From positions 124,001 to 188,000 of the forward strand of contig NZ_JAJOIL010000028.1 of the NCBI RefSeq assembly GCF_021209385.1: a DNA stretch of 64,000 nucleotides, written 5' to 3'. Source of the stretch: Seleniivibrio sp. GTDB taxonomy: Bacteria; Chrysiogenota; Deferribacteres; Deferribacterales; Geovibrionaceae. Shown piece after piece: positions 43,114 through 50,026 of the stretch; the first letter of the stretch is position 1; each line of letters opens with the position of its first letter. The position numbers were made by a program, and so were the translations under genes. Under the pieces are notes generated by a model, which did no database searches, was not told where the DNA came from, and saw nothing but the letters and a program-made list of their open reading frames with translations.

Positions 43114-43601
43114 GTAGATGCAAATCAAAATGCGTAAATAAAGAGTATAGAGAATATAACTAATGTGGACAACGTCAAGCCCCCCCTGCAAGAGGAGTTT
43201 GACAACTACTGTTTAATTGGCTTAATAATGCCAATTCTCAACATGTCCGCCGAAGTTTTCAGCCCAAAAGTGGTTTATGTGGTATCAGCTCATAATCAGA
43301 CTAATCTAGTGTTTTTGATTATATGTGAGATTCATAGTATAGAGTTGATAGGGTGAGTAGACTCGCTCGCTCTGCTCGCTCGGGTATTATTAAGTGGCAT
43401 TGAATAATATTCAGTGTTGCTTGACTAATTTTCTGGCTGGTATAGCAATTTCAATCATTCAAGCAGGGCGGTTACTCATTATGTTTTAACCATCCTCCTT
43501 CTATAAGAAATATAGTGGTGGATGGTATTATCCACCAACTATATCTCTATTTTCGCCCTTACAAGCCAACACAACTGGCTGGTGGCTGGACGGTTAGATG
43601 G
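43114..43601. other. Non-coding part of the island, possible replication/control region
   Basis: 488 bases without a convincing gene. It holds a short hairpin (TTGGC/GCCAA, about 43217-43234), a CTCGCTCG-type direct repeat at about 43358-43382, a large hairpin at 43510-43544 and a GGCTGG-rich stretch near 43575-43590. It lies directly downstream of the RepA-like gene; an iteron-free origin is possible but unproven. Confidence 0.4.
43510..43544. terminator. Large hairpin between convergent island genes
   Basis: ATATAG-TGGTGGAT / ATCCACCA-ACTATAT: 14 pairs with a single bulge and a 6-base loop, T-rich on the minus-strand side (TTTCTTATAG). Suits termination of the helicase operon. Confidence 0.6.
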
Positions 43602-44753
43602 TTAACACTTTTTTTCCCACGGGTGAAGGGTGTAGTACTTAGCCAATCCATTCTTACTACCGTTTTCAGGTGGGCATGTTTTCTCTGCAAATCCTATAAA
43701 TATTGCTGATTCAAATGCATGTCCGTACTTATGCTTACTATAATTAGCACCAGCAGGTCGTATACTGTTTGTGTTATCTTTTACATTTGTTAGGGTTACA
43801 GGCTTTCCTAGCCACTCTTTACGCCACCAATCGTATATCTCGGTGTATCTCTGCTCATGTTGAGAACGTTCGTCTGAGGATGGATAACGCTCTTCTGGCA
43901 CGCCATTATCTGTAATCTCCAGCCATGTCGTTTCATGCTGAGCAGAGTAGTTGTGCTTAGCGTGCGTGACTTTCACAAACCTGCCAGCCTTTATAGCTTC
44001 CTTAATCTCGGGTTCGAGAAAATCATTCACTTCACTAGGTTTAACTCTTTCCAGCAGTATAACTGATCTAGCGTTGTCCGTAATAGAAGATGCTCCCCTA
44101 GCAGCATGAAGCTGATTAGAATTGTTTTTAGGCACATGGTGAATAAGTACCACTGAACATCCAGCTTTACTTGCTAACCGTTCATACGCTACCAGTAGTG
44201 CTCCCATCTGAGCGTTACTGTTCTCATCAAGGCTATGTGAACGCACCATTGTATCAATAAACAGACATCTGATGTTGTTTAGCTTGAGATACACTGCCAG
44301 ATCATCAACGATGGATGATATTTCAACTTCTCCATTGAAGTTATTAGCAAAGTGGGTGGGTAATCCATATCTATCAATCAATATGAACTTGTCACTAATC
44401 TCCTGTATGCGTGATTTAACATCATTAGGCATTCTGTTGATCAGATTATACAATCTCTGTCTTATTGGTGGCTGAGGGTCTTCCAGTGACATATAAGCCA
44501 CCTTCTCACCGTTTGTCTCAGCATTCAGTATTTCCAAACCTAGACAAGTGTGTATACCCATCTTCATTGCGAGGTATGATTTACCTACACCTCCATGAGC
44601 AACAAGCATCGTTACTGCTCCTATCGGTGCAAGTGGATTGATAGCAAAATCTACCTTAGGTGGTTCTTCTGTCAGCCATTTTAGCGGGATGTTTATCCCT
44701 GTGAATGTCTCTTTTTCCTGATGGTATTCATATTCTGTAATTATATTATTCAT
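43602..44753 (-). CDS. RepA-like hexameric helicase / AAA_25 ATPase
   Basis: 383 residues from the ATG at 44753, which has GGAG six bases upstream (an ATG two codons earlier abuts the SD). RecA-fold motor: Walker A AHGGVGKSYLAM, then MSLEDPQPPIRQRL, Walker B CLFIDTMVRSHS, and the sensor VVLIHHVPKNN with ARGASSITDNARS. This is the RSF1010 RepA pattern of plasmid and satellite helicases. A C-terminal region with WWRKEWLG may bind DNA or partner proteins. Probably drives replication of the excised element; no primase is fused or adjacent. Confidence 0.85.
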   Translation of the reverse strand: MNNIITEYEYHQEKETFTGINIPLKWLTEEPPKVDFAINPLAPIGAVTMLVAHGGVGKSYLAMKMGIHTCLGLEILNAETNGEKVAYMSLEDPQPPIRQRLYNLINRMPNDVKSRIQEISDKFILIDRYGLPTHFANNFNGEVEISSIVDDLAVYLKLNNIRCLFIDTMVRSHSLDENSNAQMGALLVAYERLASKAGCSVVLIHHVPKNNSNQLHAARGASSITDNARSVILLERVKPSEVNDFLEPEIKEAIKAGRFVKVTHAKHNYSAQHETTWLEITDNGVPEERYPSSDERSQHEQRYTEIYDWWRKEWLGKPVTLTNVKDNTNSIRPAGANYSKHKYGHAFESAIFIGFAEKTCPPENGSKNGLAKYYTLHPWEKKC

Positions 44754-44946
44754 AATCATCTCCGTTATTATTATTGAAAAAATTATATTTTAAGTTATTT
44801 TTAAACATGAGCCTTAATTGACTCATAAGCTTATGAAGGGTAGACGGGTTAGCCACCAAGCATACGCCTATCTGCCCTTTTTTAGTGTCTGAAGCCGGAC
44901 TATTTGACTTCTGACCGCACGTTAAACACTGGTTATTCATAACCAC
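44746..44946 (-). CDS. Small CxxC protein between AlpA and the helicase
   Basis: 66 residues from a GTG at 44946, favoured because GGAGG lies 6 bases upstream (an ATG at 44940 is too far away). N-terminal NNQCLTCGQKS is a possible half zinc finger; the rest is a basic helix followed by an Asn-rich end. Overlaps the alpA stop and the helicase start, so it is translated in the same operon. No family recognised. Confidence 0.55.
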   Translation of the reverse strand: MVMNNQCLTCGQKSNSPASDTKKGQIGVCLVANPSTLHKLMSQLRLMFKNNLKYNFFNNNNGDDYE

Positions 44947-45167
44947 TATTCACCTCCTTTCCTGCTTTCAGATATACGTTCTTCGATGAAGGCTGTTATA
45001 TCAGCCTCCAGCCACCCAATCGCCCTTACGCTAATTTGAATGCTCTTTGGAAATTTACGTTTCTTCATTAGGTCATAGATTGTTGACCTAGCCAGACCAG
45101 TGAGTTTTTCAACTTCAGGTCGTCTGATAATTCGTTGACTGTTCAGGTTCTGAATATCGTTCTTCAT
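44946..45167 (-). CDS. AlpA-family excisionase/transcriptional regulator
   Basis: 73 residues, MerR-like winged helix: IIRRPEVEKLTGLARSTIYDLMKKRKFPKSI, then IGWLEADITAFIEERI. This is the standard AlpA/P4 Vis pattern; relatives control integrase expression and excision. GGAG lies 6-7 bases before the ATG. Two palindromes upstream (45185-45198 and 45266-45284) are candidate operators. Confidence 0.92.
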   Translation of the reverse strand: MKNDIQNLNSQRIIRRPEVEKLTGLARSTIYDLMKKRKFPKSIQISVRAIGWLEADITAFIEERISESRKGGE

Positions 45168-45184
45168 TGCTTGCTCCTTAATTT

Positions 45185-45284
45185 TAGATAAGTATCTATA
45201 TATAACGTTCGTGGATATTAATCAAGGGAAGAATTTTTAAAAAGTATAATATCGACAGTATTTTAGATACTATATTATAGTATC
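45185..45284. promoter_or_regulatory. Twin operator-like palindromes between alpA and the integrase
   Basis: TAGATA-AG-TATCTA (45185-45198) and GATACTAT-ATT-ATAGTATC (45266-45284), each preceded by TTT, share the half-site GATA/TATC. They sit in the 199-base gap that should hold the alpA-operon promoter. Confidence 0.6.
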
Positions 45285-45366
45285 ATTCAGCAGTCATATT
45301 ACATTGTAGTATGTATGGTGTGGTAATTGATGTTTTAGGGGGGATAAAGTTGAGTTCAGTTTAACA

Positions 45367-46557
45367 TTAGGGCTTGTTAAGTTTTAGACCATCCAGATAA
45401 TCTGCCCATTCCTGCATCATAACTGTTCTTTTATCCAGATATTCCGCATGGTTATAAGCACCCTTTACTTTATTTCGCTCAACGTGGGCTAACTGCATTT
45501 CTATTATAGCGCTCTCATAACCTTTTTCGTGCAACAATGTTGAAGCCATTGCTCGGAATCCGTGGGCGGTCATTTCTTCTTTTGTATATCCCATGCGCCT
45601 AAGAGCAGAAAGTATTGTAACATTGCTCATTGGTCTTTCTTTTGACCGAGCATTAGGAAACACATATTTCCATTGTCCTGTTAATGGCTGAATCTCTTTC
45701 AAAATAGAAACCGCCTGCTTAGAAAGCGGTATGATGTGCGGTCTTCTCATCTTCATTTTTTCGGCTGGAATCTTCCACAGTCCTGCATGTAAATCTATTT
45801 CAGACCATTCTGCCTGCCTGAGTTCGCCAGGACGCAACATAACATAAGGAGTCAGCCTCAAGGCACATTTAGTAACAATATCGCCTGTATAGCTGTCTAT
45901 AGCCCTCATAAGCCCGCCTATCTCGTCAGTCTCAGTTATTGTTGCCATATTCTTAGATACTCTTGCTGTCAAAGCTCCTTTGAGGTCATGGCTAATATTC
46001 CTTTCCGCTCTTCCAGTGGCGATAGCGAAAGAATAAACCTCGCCAACAATATTTTTAGTTCTGTGTGCAACATCAATAGAGCCTCTTTCTTCTATTAGTC
46101 TAAGAACAGATAATAACTCCTGAGCTGTTATATTTTTTACTGGTCTATCACCAATATAAGGAAAGATATTTTTCTCTAATGCTCTCCATTTCCTCTGAGC
46201 ATGGCTTTCAATCCATTTTGGTTTGTTGACAGCGTGCCACTCGGTAGCCACATCTTTAAACCTGTTACTCGCTTCACAGTATATATTATATTTCTTAGCC
46301 TTCTTTAACTCATTAGGGTCAATACCTTCCGAAATCAGCTTTCTTGCCTCATCTCGCTTTTCTCTGGCTTCTTTAAGTGATATTTCAGGATAAGAGCCTA
46401 TTACATAGGTTTTCCTTTTATTTGCATAGCGGTAGTCTAGACGAAAGGTTTTACCGCCTGCTTCGGATACATAGATATACATGCTTTTTTCATCTTGAAT
46501 CTTATAGCCTTTGTCTTTTGCTTTAGCAGTTCTTATGGCGGTATCAGTTGTTCCCAT
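45367..46557 (-). CDS. Tyrosine integrase, P4 type
   Basis: 396 residues. N-terminal DUF4102 arm-binding domain (YIYVSEAGGKTFRLDYRY, then YPEISLKEAREKRDEARKLI), SAM-like core-binding domain, and catalytic domain with Arg (LRPGELRQAEW), Lys region, HGFRAMAST (His-x2-Arg) and the nucleophile Tyr in YNHAEYLDKR. All catalytic residues appear intact. Reads away from the tRNA-Met it targets, the standard arrangement for tRNA-site islands. Confidence 0.95.
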   Translation of the reverse strand: MGTTDTAIRTAKAKDKGYKIQDEKSMYIYVSEAGGKTFRLDYRYANKRKTYVIGSYPEISLKEAREKRDEARKLISEGIDPNELKKAKKYNIYCEASNRFKDVATEWHAVNKPKWIESHAQRKWRALEKNIFPYIGDRPVKNITAQELLSVLRLIEERGSIDVAHRTKNIVGEVYSFAIATGRAERNISHDLKGALTARVSKNMATITETDEIGGLMRAIDSYTGDIVTKCALRLTPYVMLRPGELRQAEWSEIDLHAGLWKIPAEKMKMRRPHIIPLSKQAVSILKEIQPLTGQWKYVFPNARSKERPMSNVTILSALRRMGYTKEEMTAHGFRAMASTLLHEKGYESAIIEMQLAHVERNKVKGAYNHAEYLDKRTVMMQEWADYLDGLKLNKP

Positions 46558-46663
46558 GACGGTATAACCTCATCAGAATATTATAAGCAATAACACTATA
46601 ACTGATTGTATAAAAAGATATTTTACTGGTCATGGCGGTATAGCTTATATAATGATTATATCG

Positions 46664-46684
46664 TACCGTCAATCATACCGTCAA
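46664..46684 (+). repeat. Paired integrase-arm-like boxes, tRNA-proximal end
   Basis: TACCGTCAA at 46664-46672 and 46676-46684, 12-base period, identical in sequence and spacing to 40548-40568. Located between the integrase start and the att core. Confidence 0.6.
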
Positions 46685-46752
46685 GAAAAGTTGGCTTTCG
46701 TTGGATTTGTCTGGAACTCTAAAGAGTTGAAACCCCCTCCAAATGGGCATTA

Positions 46753-46784
46753 AAAAAGGCTTCGCAGATTTCTCTGGAAGCCCT
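46753..46784 (-). terminator. Terminator downstream of tRNA-Met, brought by the island
   Basis: On the minus strand GGCTTC...GAAGCC followed by TTTTTT. It lies just inside the island and ends tRNA transcription before the integrase gene. Confidence 0.7.
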
Positions 46785-46798
46785 TAAACTTCGATTAA

Positions 46799-46816
46799 AT
46801 GGCGGTGCAGGGAATT
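46799..46816. repeat. attachment repeat at the tRNA 3' end
   Basis: ATGGCGGTGCAGGGAATT, the tRNA-Met T-arm and acceptor 3' side; exact copy at 40472-40489. Integration therefore regenerated an intact tRNA. Confidence 0.88.
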
Positions 46817-46873
46817 GAACCCCGGACACTGCGGATATGAGCCGCATGCTCTAACCATCTGAGCTACACCGCC
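46800..46873 (-). tRNA. tRNA-Met (CAT), probably elongator
   Basis: 74-base cloverleaf: acceptor GGCGGTG/CACCGCC, D arm AGCTCAGATGGTTAGAGC, anticodon stem TGCGG/CCGCA around loop CTCATAT (CAT), T arm CGGGGTTCAATTCCCTG (one mismatch). CCA is not encoded. G1-C72 pairs normally, unlike the initiator at 714. A lysidine-type tRNA-Ile2 also has CAT, but the overall sequence looks like elongator Met. Confidence 0.88.
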
Positions 46874-46889
46874 GTAAGATAGGGATGTT

Positions 46890-46918
46890 TATATACCCTA
46901 TCTTTTTATCACAGTCAA
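46890..46918 (-). promoter_or_regulatory. Sigma-70 promoter of tRNA-Met
   Basis: On the minus strand TTGACT (46913-46918), 17-base spacer, TATATA (46890-46895), 16 bases before the tRNA 5' end. It is embedded in an inverted repeat AGATAGGG/CCCTATCT (46877-46904) that may also end transcripts between the two genes. Confidence 0.7.
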
Positions 46919-46925
46919 TAAGTTT

Positions 46926-48044
46926 TTAATTCGCAAGAACAAAGTCTTTATTCTTTATTTCAACAATGACGAAAGAATCCTTTGAAAGCCCTGTGTGGTC
47001 GCCGGGCGTCATATTGAATTCACCAGCTATGCCGATCATCTTTTTAATTTTTTCAAGCTCTCCGGCAAGTTTATCGCCGCCTGTGTGCGCTTTGCTGTAA
47101 GCAGTTTTGAACAGCATGAAAGCGTCATATGCGTGTCCGCCGAAAGCAGATACCGGTGATTTGAAATTGCCTTCAAAATCGTTCTTATATTTCACGAGCG
47201 TCTTTTTGAATTTATCGCTGTCGGGAAGCTGGTCAGCAACAACGATTCTGCCAGCTGTGAGTTTTATGCCGTTTGCCGCATCTCCCGCAAGCTCAATAAA
47301 CTTCATGGACGCAACGCCCTGTGTCATATAAAGATCGCCCATGCCGAGCTGCTGGGCATTTCTGGCGATGATGGCAGGAGCCGCACCAGCCGCCCAACAG
47401 ATGACGGCATCATACTTCTTCCCTTTGATGTTAGAAAGCTGGGAGGTCATATCCTTGTCTTTGTCGCGGAATTTCTCGTCCGCAACAATGTTCATTCCGT
47501 ATTTCTTTGCGATATCAAGAACCGCGTCTCTGCCTGTTGAGCCGTAACCGCTCTGTTCAGTGATAAGCGCTATGTTCTTTTTCTTTTTAGACGCAAGGTA
47601 TTCCAGCAGTTTTTCAGCAACCTGAGTGTCTGACTGGGGAGTTTTATATACATATTTGTTAACCGGAGTAACGATATCAAGGCTGGCAGCGCATGATATC
47701 AGCGGGAGTTTATATCTTGCCGCAAGATTTTTGATAGCCAGAGCAGAGCCTGTTCTGGACGGTCCCAAAACAGCGACAACCTTGTCGACAGTTGCAAGTC
47801 TTTTGAAAGAGTTTATGGTGATGTTCTCGTCACCCTGCGTATCATAGATAAAAAGTTTTATCTTTTCGCCGTTGATTCCGCCCTGTTTGTTCACTTCTTC
47901 AACAAGCATCTCAAGGGTCTGCTTTTCAGGCATCCCGAGGAAGCTTGTCGGTCCTGTAACGGAAAAAAGACCGCCAAGCCTTATCTCCGCGTGCGCCACG
48001 GCACAGATGAGCAGCGCGAGCATAATAAAAGATATCTTTCTCAT
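46926..48044 (-). CDS. ABC transporter periplasmic binding protein, branched-chain amino-acid type
   Basis: 372 residues from the ATG at 48044 (AAGGAG 8 bases upstream; a GTG at 48053 is less likely). Signal peptide to about residue 19 (AVAHA), then IRLGGLFSVTGPTSFLG, the Leu/Ile/Val-binding-protein (Peripla_BP_6) start, ending in PVSAFGGHAYDAF. No transporter membrane or ATPase genes adjoin it, so it works with distant partners or is an orphan receptor. The actual ligand may be an amino acid, an aromatic acid or another small organic acid. Confidence 0.9.
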   Translation of the reverse strand: MRKISFIMLALLICAVAHAEIRLGGLFSVTGPTSFLGMPEKQTLEMLVEEVNKQGGINGEKIKLFIYDTQGDENITINSFKRLATVDKVVAVLGPSRTGSALAIKNLAARYKLPLISCAASLDIVTPVNKYVYKTPQSDTQVAEKLLEYLASKKKKNIALITEQSGYGSTGRDAVLDIAKKYGMNIVADEKFRDKDKDMTSQLSNIKGKKYDAVICWAAGAAPAIIARNAQQLGMGDLYMTQGVASMKFIELAGDAANGIKLTAGRIVVADQLPDSDKFKKTLVKYKNDFEGNFKSPVSAFGGHAYDAFMLFKTAYSKAHTGGDKLAGELEKIKKMIGIAGEFNMTPGDHTGLSKDSFVIVEIKNKDFVLAN

Positions 48045-48171
48045 TAATCTCACTCCTTGGAAAACGTCGGTCGTTGATTATATCAGATGTCATGATAATT
48101 TCAAATGTTTTGTCAGACTAATTATAGGCTTTATTGGTAACAAAATAGTTATAATTACAACTAAAATTATG

Positions 48172-48198
48172 TAAAGTTTGTGATTAAAATGTCGATAT
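48172..48198 (+). promoter_or_regulatory. Flagellar sigma-28 (FliA) promoter
   Basis: TAAAGTTT (48172-48179), exactly 11 bases, then GTCGATAT (48191-48198). The consensus is TAAAGTTT-N11-GCCGATAA: 8/8 in the -35 and 6/8 in the -10. The promoter ends 19 bases before the YjfB-like ATG. Confidence 0.78.
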
Positions 48199-48217
48199 AA
48201 AAACACAGGAGATTTAT

Positions 48218-48424
48218 ATGGACCTGTCATCAATAGCTGCAGCCGCCAGCGATATGAAAGCGGCCGAAACACAATATGCTGCCAACATAAAAGTCATGAA
48301 AATGGCTATGGATACTCAGAAAGCAGGACTTTCCGTTCTGGCTCCTCTTGATTCCGCAGCAGCAGGTGTCAGCCGTGCCGCAGACGGTACTGGCAAAGGC
48401 ACGCTTCTCGACATTATGGCGTAA
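48218..48424 (+). CDS. YjfB-like putative motility protein
   Basis: 68 residues, family PF14070-like: MDLSSIAAAASDMKAAETQY, then KVMKMAMDTQKAG and a flexible Ala/Gly-rich second half ending TLLDIMA. Members are small, predicted helical and associated with flagellar regulons, with no known biochemical role. AGGAG sits 6 bases before the ATG. First gene behind the sigma-28 promoter. Its last six residues match the ends of the next two proteins. Confidence 0.8.
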   Translation: MDLSSIAAAASDMKAAETQYAANIKVMKMAMDTQKAGLSVLAPLDSAAAGVSRAADGTGKGTLLDIMA

Positions 48425-48520
48425 AAGTGACATCTCCTAATGATATATACAGAGATCAATTACTCGCTAAACATATTGTTTATATAAATCATTACGATAT
48501 GCTGATTAGCGGAGGACTTA

Positions 48521-48748
48521 ATGCGCATAACATCAGCCTCAACCCTTAACAATCCTGTTATAAACCAGGCTTCAAATACCAGAACCGCCTCTAAAACGCA
48601 ATCCGATGGAGGATTCTTTCAGGCTGTCGAAGATTTTTTTCAACCCATATGGCCTTTTCCGCCTGAAAAATCAGAAGAATCCGAATCAGCACTGGAGTCT
48701 TTTACAGAGGATGCAATAAAGACAGCATCCATAAATATTCTTGCATAG
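48521..48748 (+). CDS. Small tail-tagged protein A, unknown
   Basis: 75 residues, no signal peptide. N-terminus MRITSASTLNNPVINQ, a Ser/Thr/Asn-rich disordered stretch, an aromatic/Pro patch (GGFFQAVEDFFQPIWPFPP), an acidic helix and the ending ASINILA. GGAGG lies 6 bases upstream of the ATG. It shares both the N-terminal M-x-IT-x-A-x-S pattern and the C-terminal tail with the following protein. No homologue recognised. Confidence 0.65.
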   Translation: MRITSASTLNNPVINQASNTRTASKTQSDGGFFQAVEDFFQPIWPFPPEKSEESESALESFTEDAIKTASINILA

Positions 48749-48763
48749 TTTTTGAGGGAAGAA

Positions 48764-49036
48764 ATGTCAATAACACCTGCACGCAGCAGTCTCACAAGTT
48801 CTGCACAACAGATAAAAAGTGACGTAAAATCTGCACAAAGACAGATTAAGAATGATGTTAAGAATGCAGTCTCGGACGTGAAAAGTAATGTCAAAAGCGC
48901 CGTTTCCGATGTTAAAAGCAACATAAAAGCTGCAAAAACAGAAATCAAAGACAACGCCGAGGACGCTGTTGAAGACGTTAAGAGTACAACTCTCGGAGAC
49001 ATAGCAAAGGCGCTAGGACTGGATATATTTGCCTGA
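48764..49036 (+). CDS. Small tail-tagged protein B with 11-residue amphipathic repeats
   Basis: 90 residues from the ATG at 48764 (GAGGG 4-5 bases upstream; an in-frame TTG at 48752 is unlikely). N-terminus MSITPARSSLTSSAQQ, then repeated units of the type I/V-KSDVKSA, IKNDVKNAV, SDVKSNVKSAV and SDVKSNIKAA, a long Lys/Asp amphipathic helix like apolipoprotein or LEA repeats, ending ALGLDIFA. Starts 15 bases after protein A. No signal peptide. Ends directly against the converging DHOD-like gene. Confidence 0.7.
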   Translation: MSITPARSSLTSSAQQIKSDVKSAQRQIKNDVKNAVSDVKSNVKSAVSDVKSNIKAAKTEIKDNAEDAVEDVKSTTLGDIAKALGLDIFA

Positions 49037-50017
49037 TTACCTGATGATGCTTCCGTCGGCTATTTTTATGTACTGAACACGCTCAAGAGTCTGGAACTGT
49101 CTGATCTTTTTGCGCAGAACAAGCCCCACAGCGTCCTCAAGGTTCATCTCATGCCTGTCAAGCCACTCTGAAAGCCCCTGATTCAGCTCAGTTACGGCAG
49201 AAAATCCTTTTTTATAGAGCATAGATGCGACCTGAACAGTTGATGCGCCGGCAAGAACGTACTGTGTCAGAACGTCGGCGTTATGAACGCCAGTTGAAGC
49301 GGAAATATCTATAGAAGATTCTTTAGCAACAGCCGCAACCCAGCGTATAACATTATATGCTTCACTCTCCTGCGAAAAATAATGCACGGGTTCAAGCTCC
49401 AGCGTATCGGTATTTATCTTCATCTGATAGTATCTGTTAAAAAGCGTCACAGCTTTTGCGCCCGCGCTATGCAGTCTGCGCACCATATAGGGTACTGCGG
49501 TGACATTCTGCCCTATCTTCACGGAAACGGGTATGCTGACTGTCTCTTTGACCTCATGAACCACTTCAAAGTATCTGGATTCCACTTCCTGCGAAGAGAT
49601 TCCGGCGTCAAAAGGCATAAAGGATATATTCAGTTCGATGCCGTGCGCTCCGGCTTCCTCGATGGATTTCGCATATTCCGTCCACCATTTCCCGCCTTCG
49701 CAGTTCACGCTTGCGATAACGGGTACTGAGACCGCTTTAACAGCTTTTCGCACAAGTTCGAGGTATTCGCCGGCACCGTAAACCATAGCGGCGTCAGCGT
49801 TCATATAATCGTATGCCTCACTGTGGAAGGATGTATCTATATCAAGCCCGCTGTCCTGACGGATCTCCTCTTCAAAGAGCGATTTGAGGATAACTGCGCC
49901 TGCGCCTGCCTCTTCCGCCTTTTTCAGATTATCGACGTCCTTGGTCAGCGTGCTGCTTGCTGTTATAACTGGGCTTTTCAGTTTCATTCCCATATAGGTT
50001 GTGCTGATGTCGGGCAT
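49037..50017 (-). CDS. Dihydroorotate dehydrogenase-like flavoprotein
   Basis: 326 residues, FMN TIM barrel. SPVITASSTLTKDVDNL at the start, HGIELNIS, SVKIGQN (Lys), TLFNRYYQ, and the phosphate-binding ASTGVHNADV and GASTVQVASMLY. Belongs to the DHOD-like group that often lacks the catalytic base of true PyrD and is found beside central redox genes; pyrimidine synthesis is not shown. Nine bases downstream of ftsK, same strand. Confidence 0.85.
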   Translation of the reverse strand: MPDISTTYMGMKLKSPVITASSTLTKDVDNLKKAEEAGAGAVILKSLFEEEIRQDSGLDIDTSFHSEAYDYMNADAAMVYGAGEYLELVRKAVKAVSVPVIASVNCEGGKWWTEYAKSIEEAGAHGIELNISFMPFDAGISSQEVESRYFEVVHEVKETVSIPVSVKIGQNVTAVPYMVRRLHSAGAKAVTLFNRYYQMKINTDTLELEPVHYFSQESEAYNVIRWVAAVAKESSIDISASTGVHNADVLTQYVLAGASTVQVASMLYKKGFSAVTELNQGLSEWLDRHEMNLEDAVGLVLRKKIRQFQTLERVQYIKIADGSIIR

Positions 50018-50026
50018 ATTGGTCTC

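Larger units (their letters stand above)
40472..46816. mobile_element. 6.3-kb integrative element in tRNA-Met (satellite/P4-integrase type)
   Basis: Bounded by an 18-bp perfect repeat of the tRNA-Met 3' end (40472-40489 and 46799-46816). Inside, read from the tRNA: P4-type integrase, AlpA-like regulator, small Cys protein, RepA-like helicase, then cargo. No structural phage, conjugation or relaxase gene is visible, so the element probably depends on a helper or moves rarely. The A+T content is visibly higher than in the flanking chromosome. Confidence 0.88.

Noticed and set aside
43165-43356. 63-codon plus-strand frame in the island gap
   Set aside because: No domain; lies in repeat- and hairpin-rich non-coding DNA.
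43358-43382. Short CTCGCTCG repeats as a possible CRISPR
   Set aside because: Units are far too short, with no regular spacers and no cas genes anywhere in the window.
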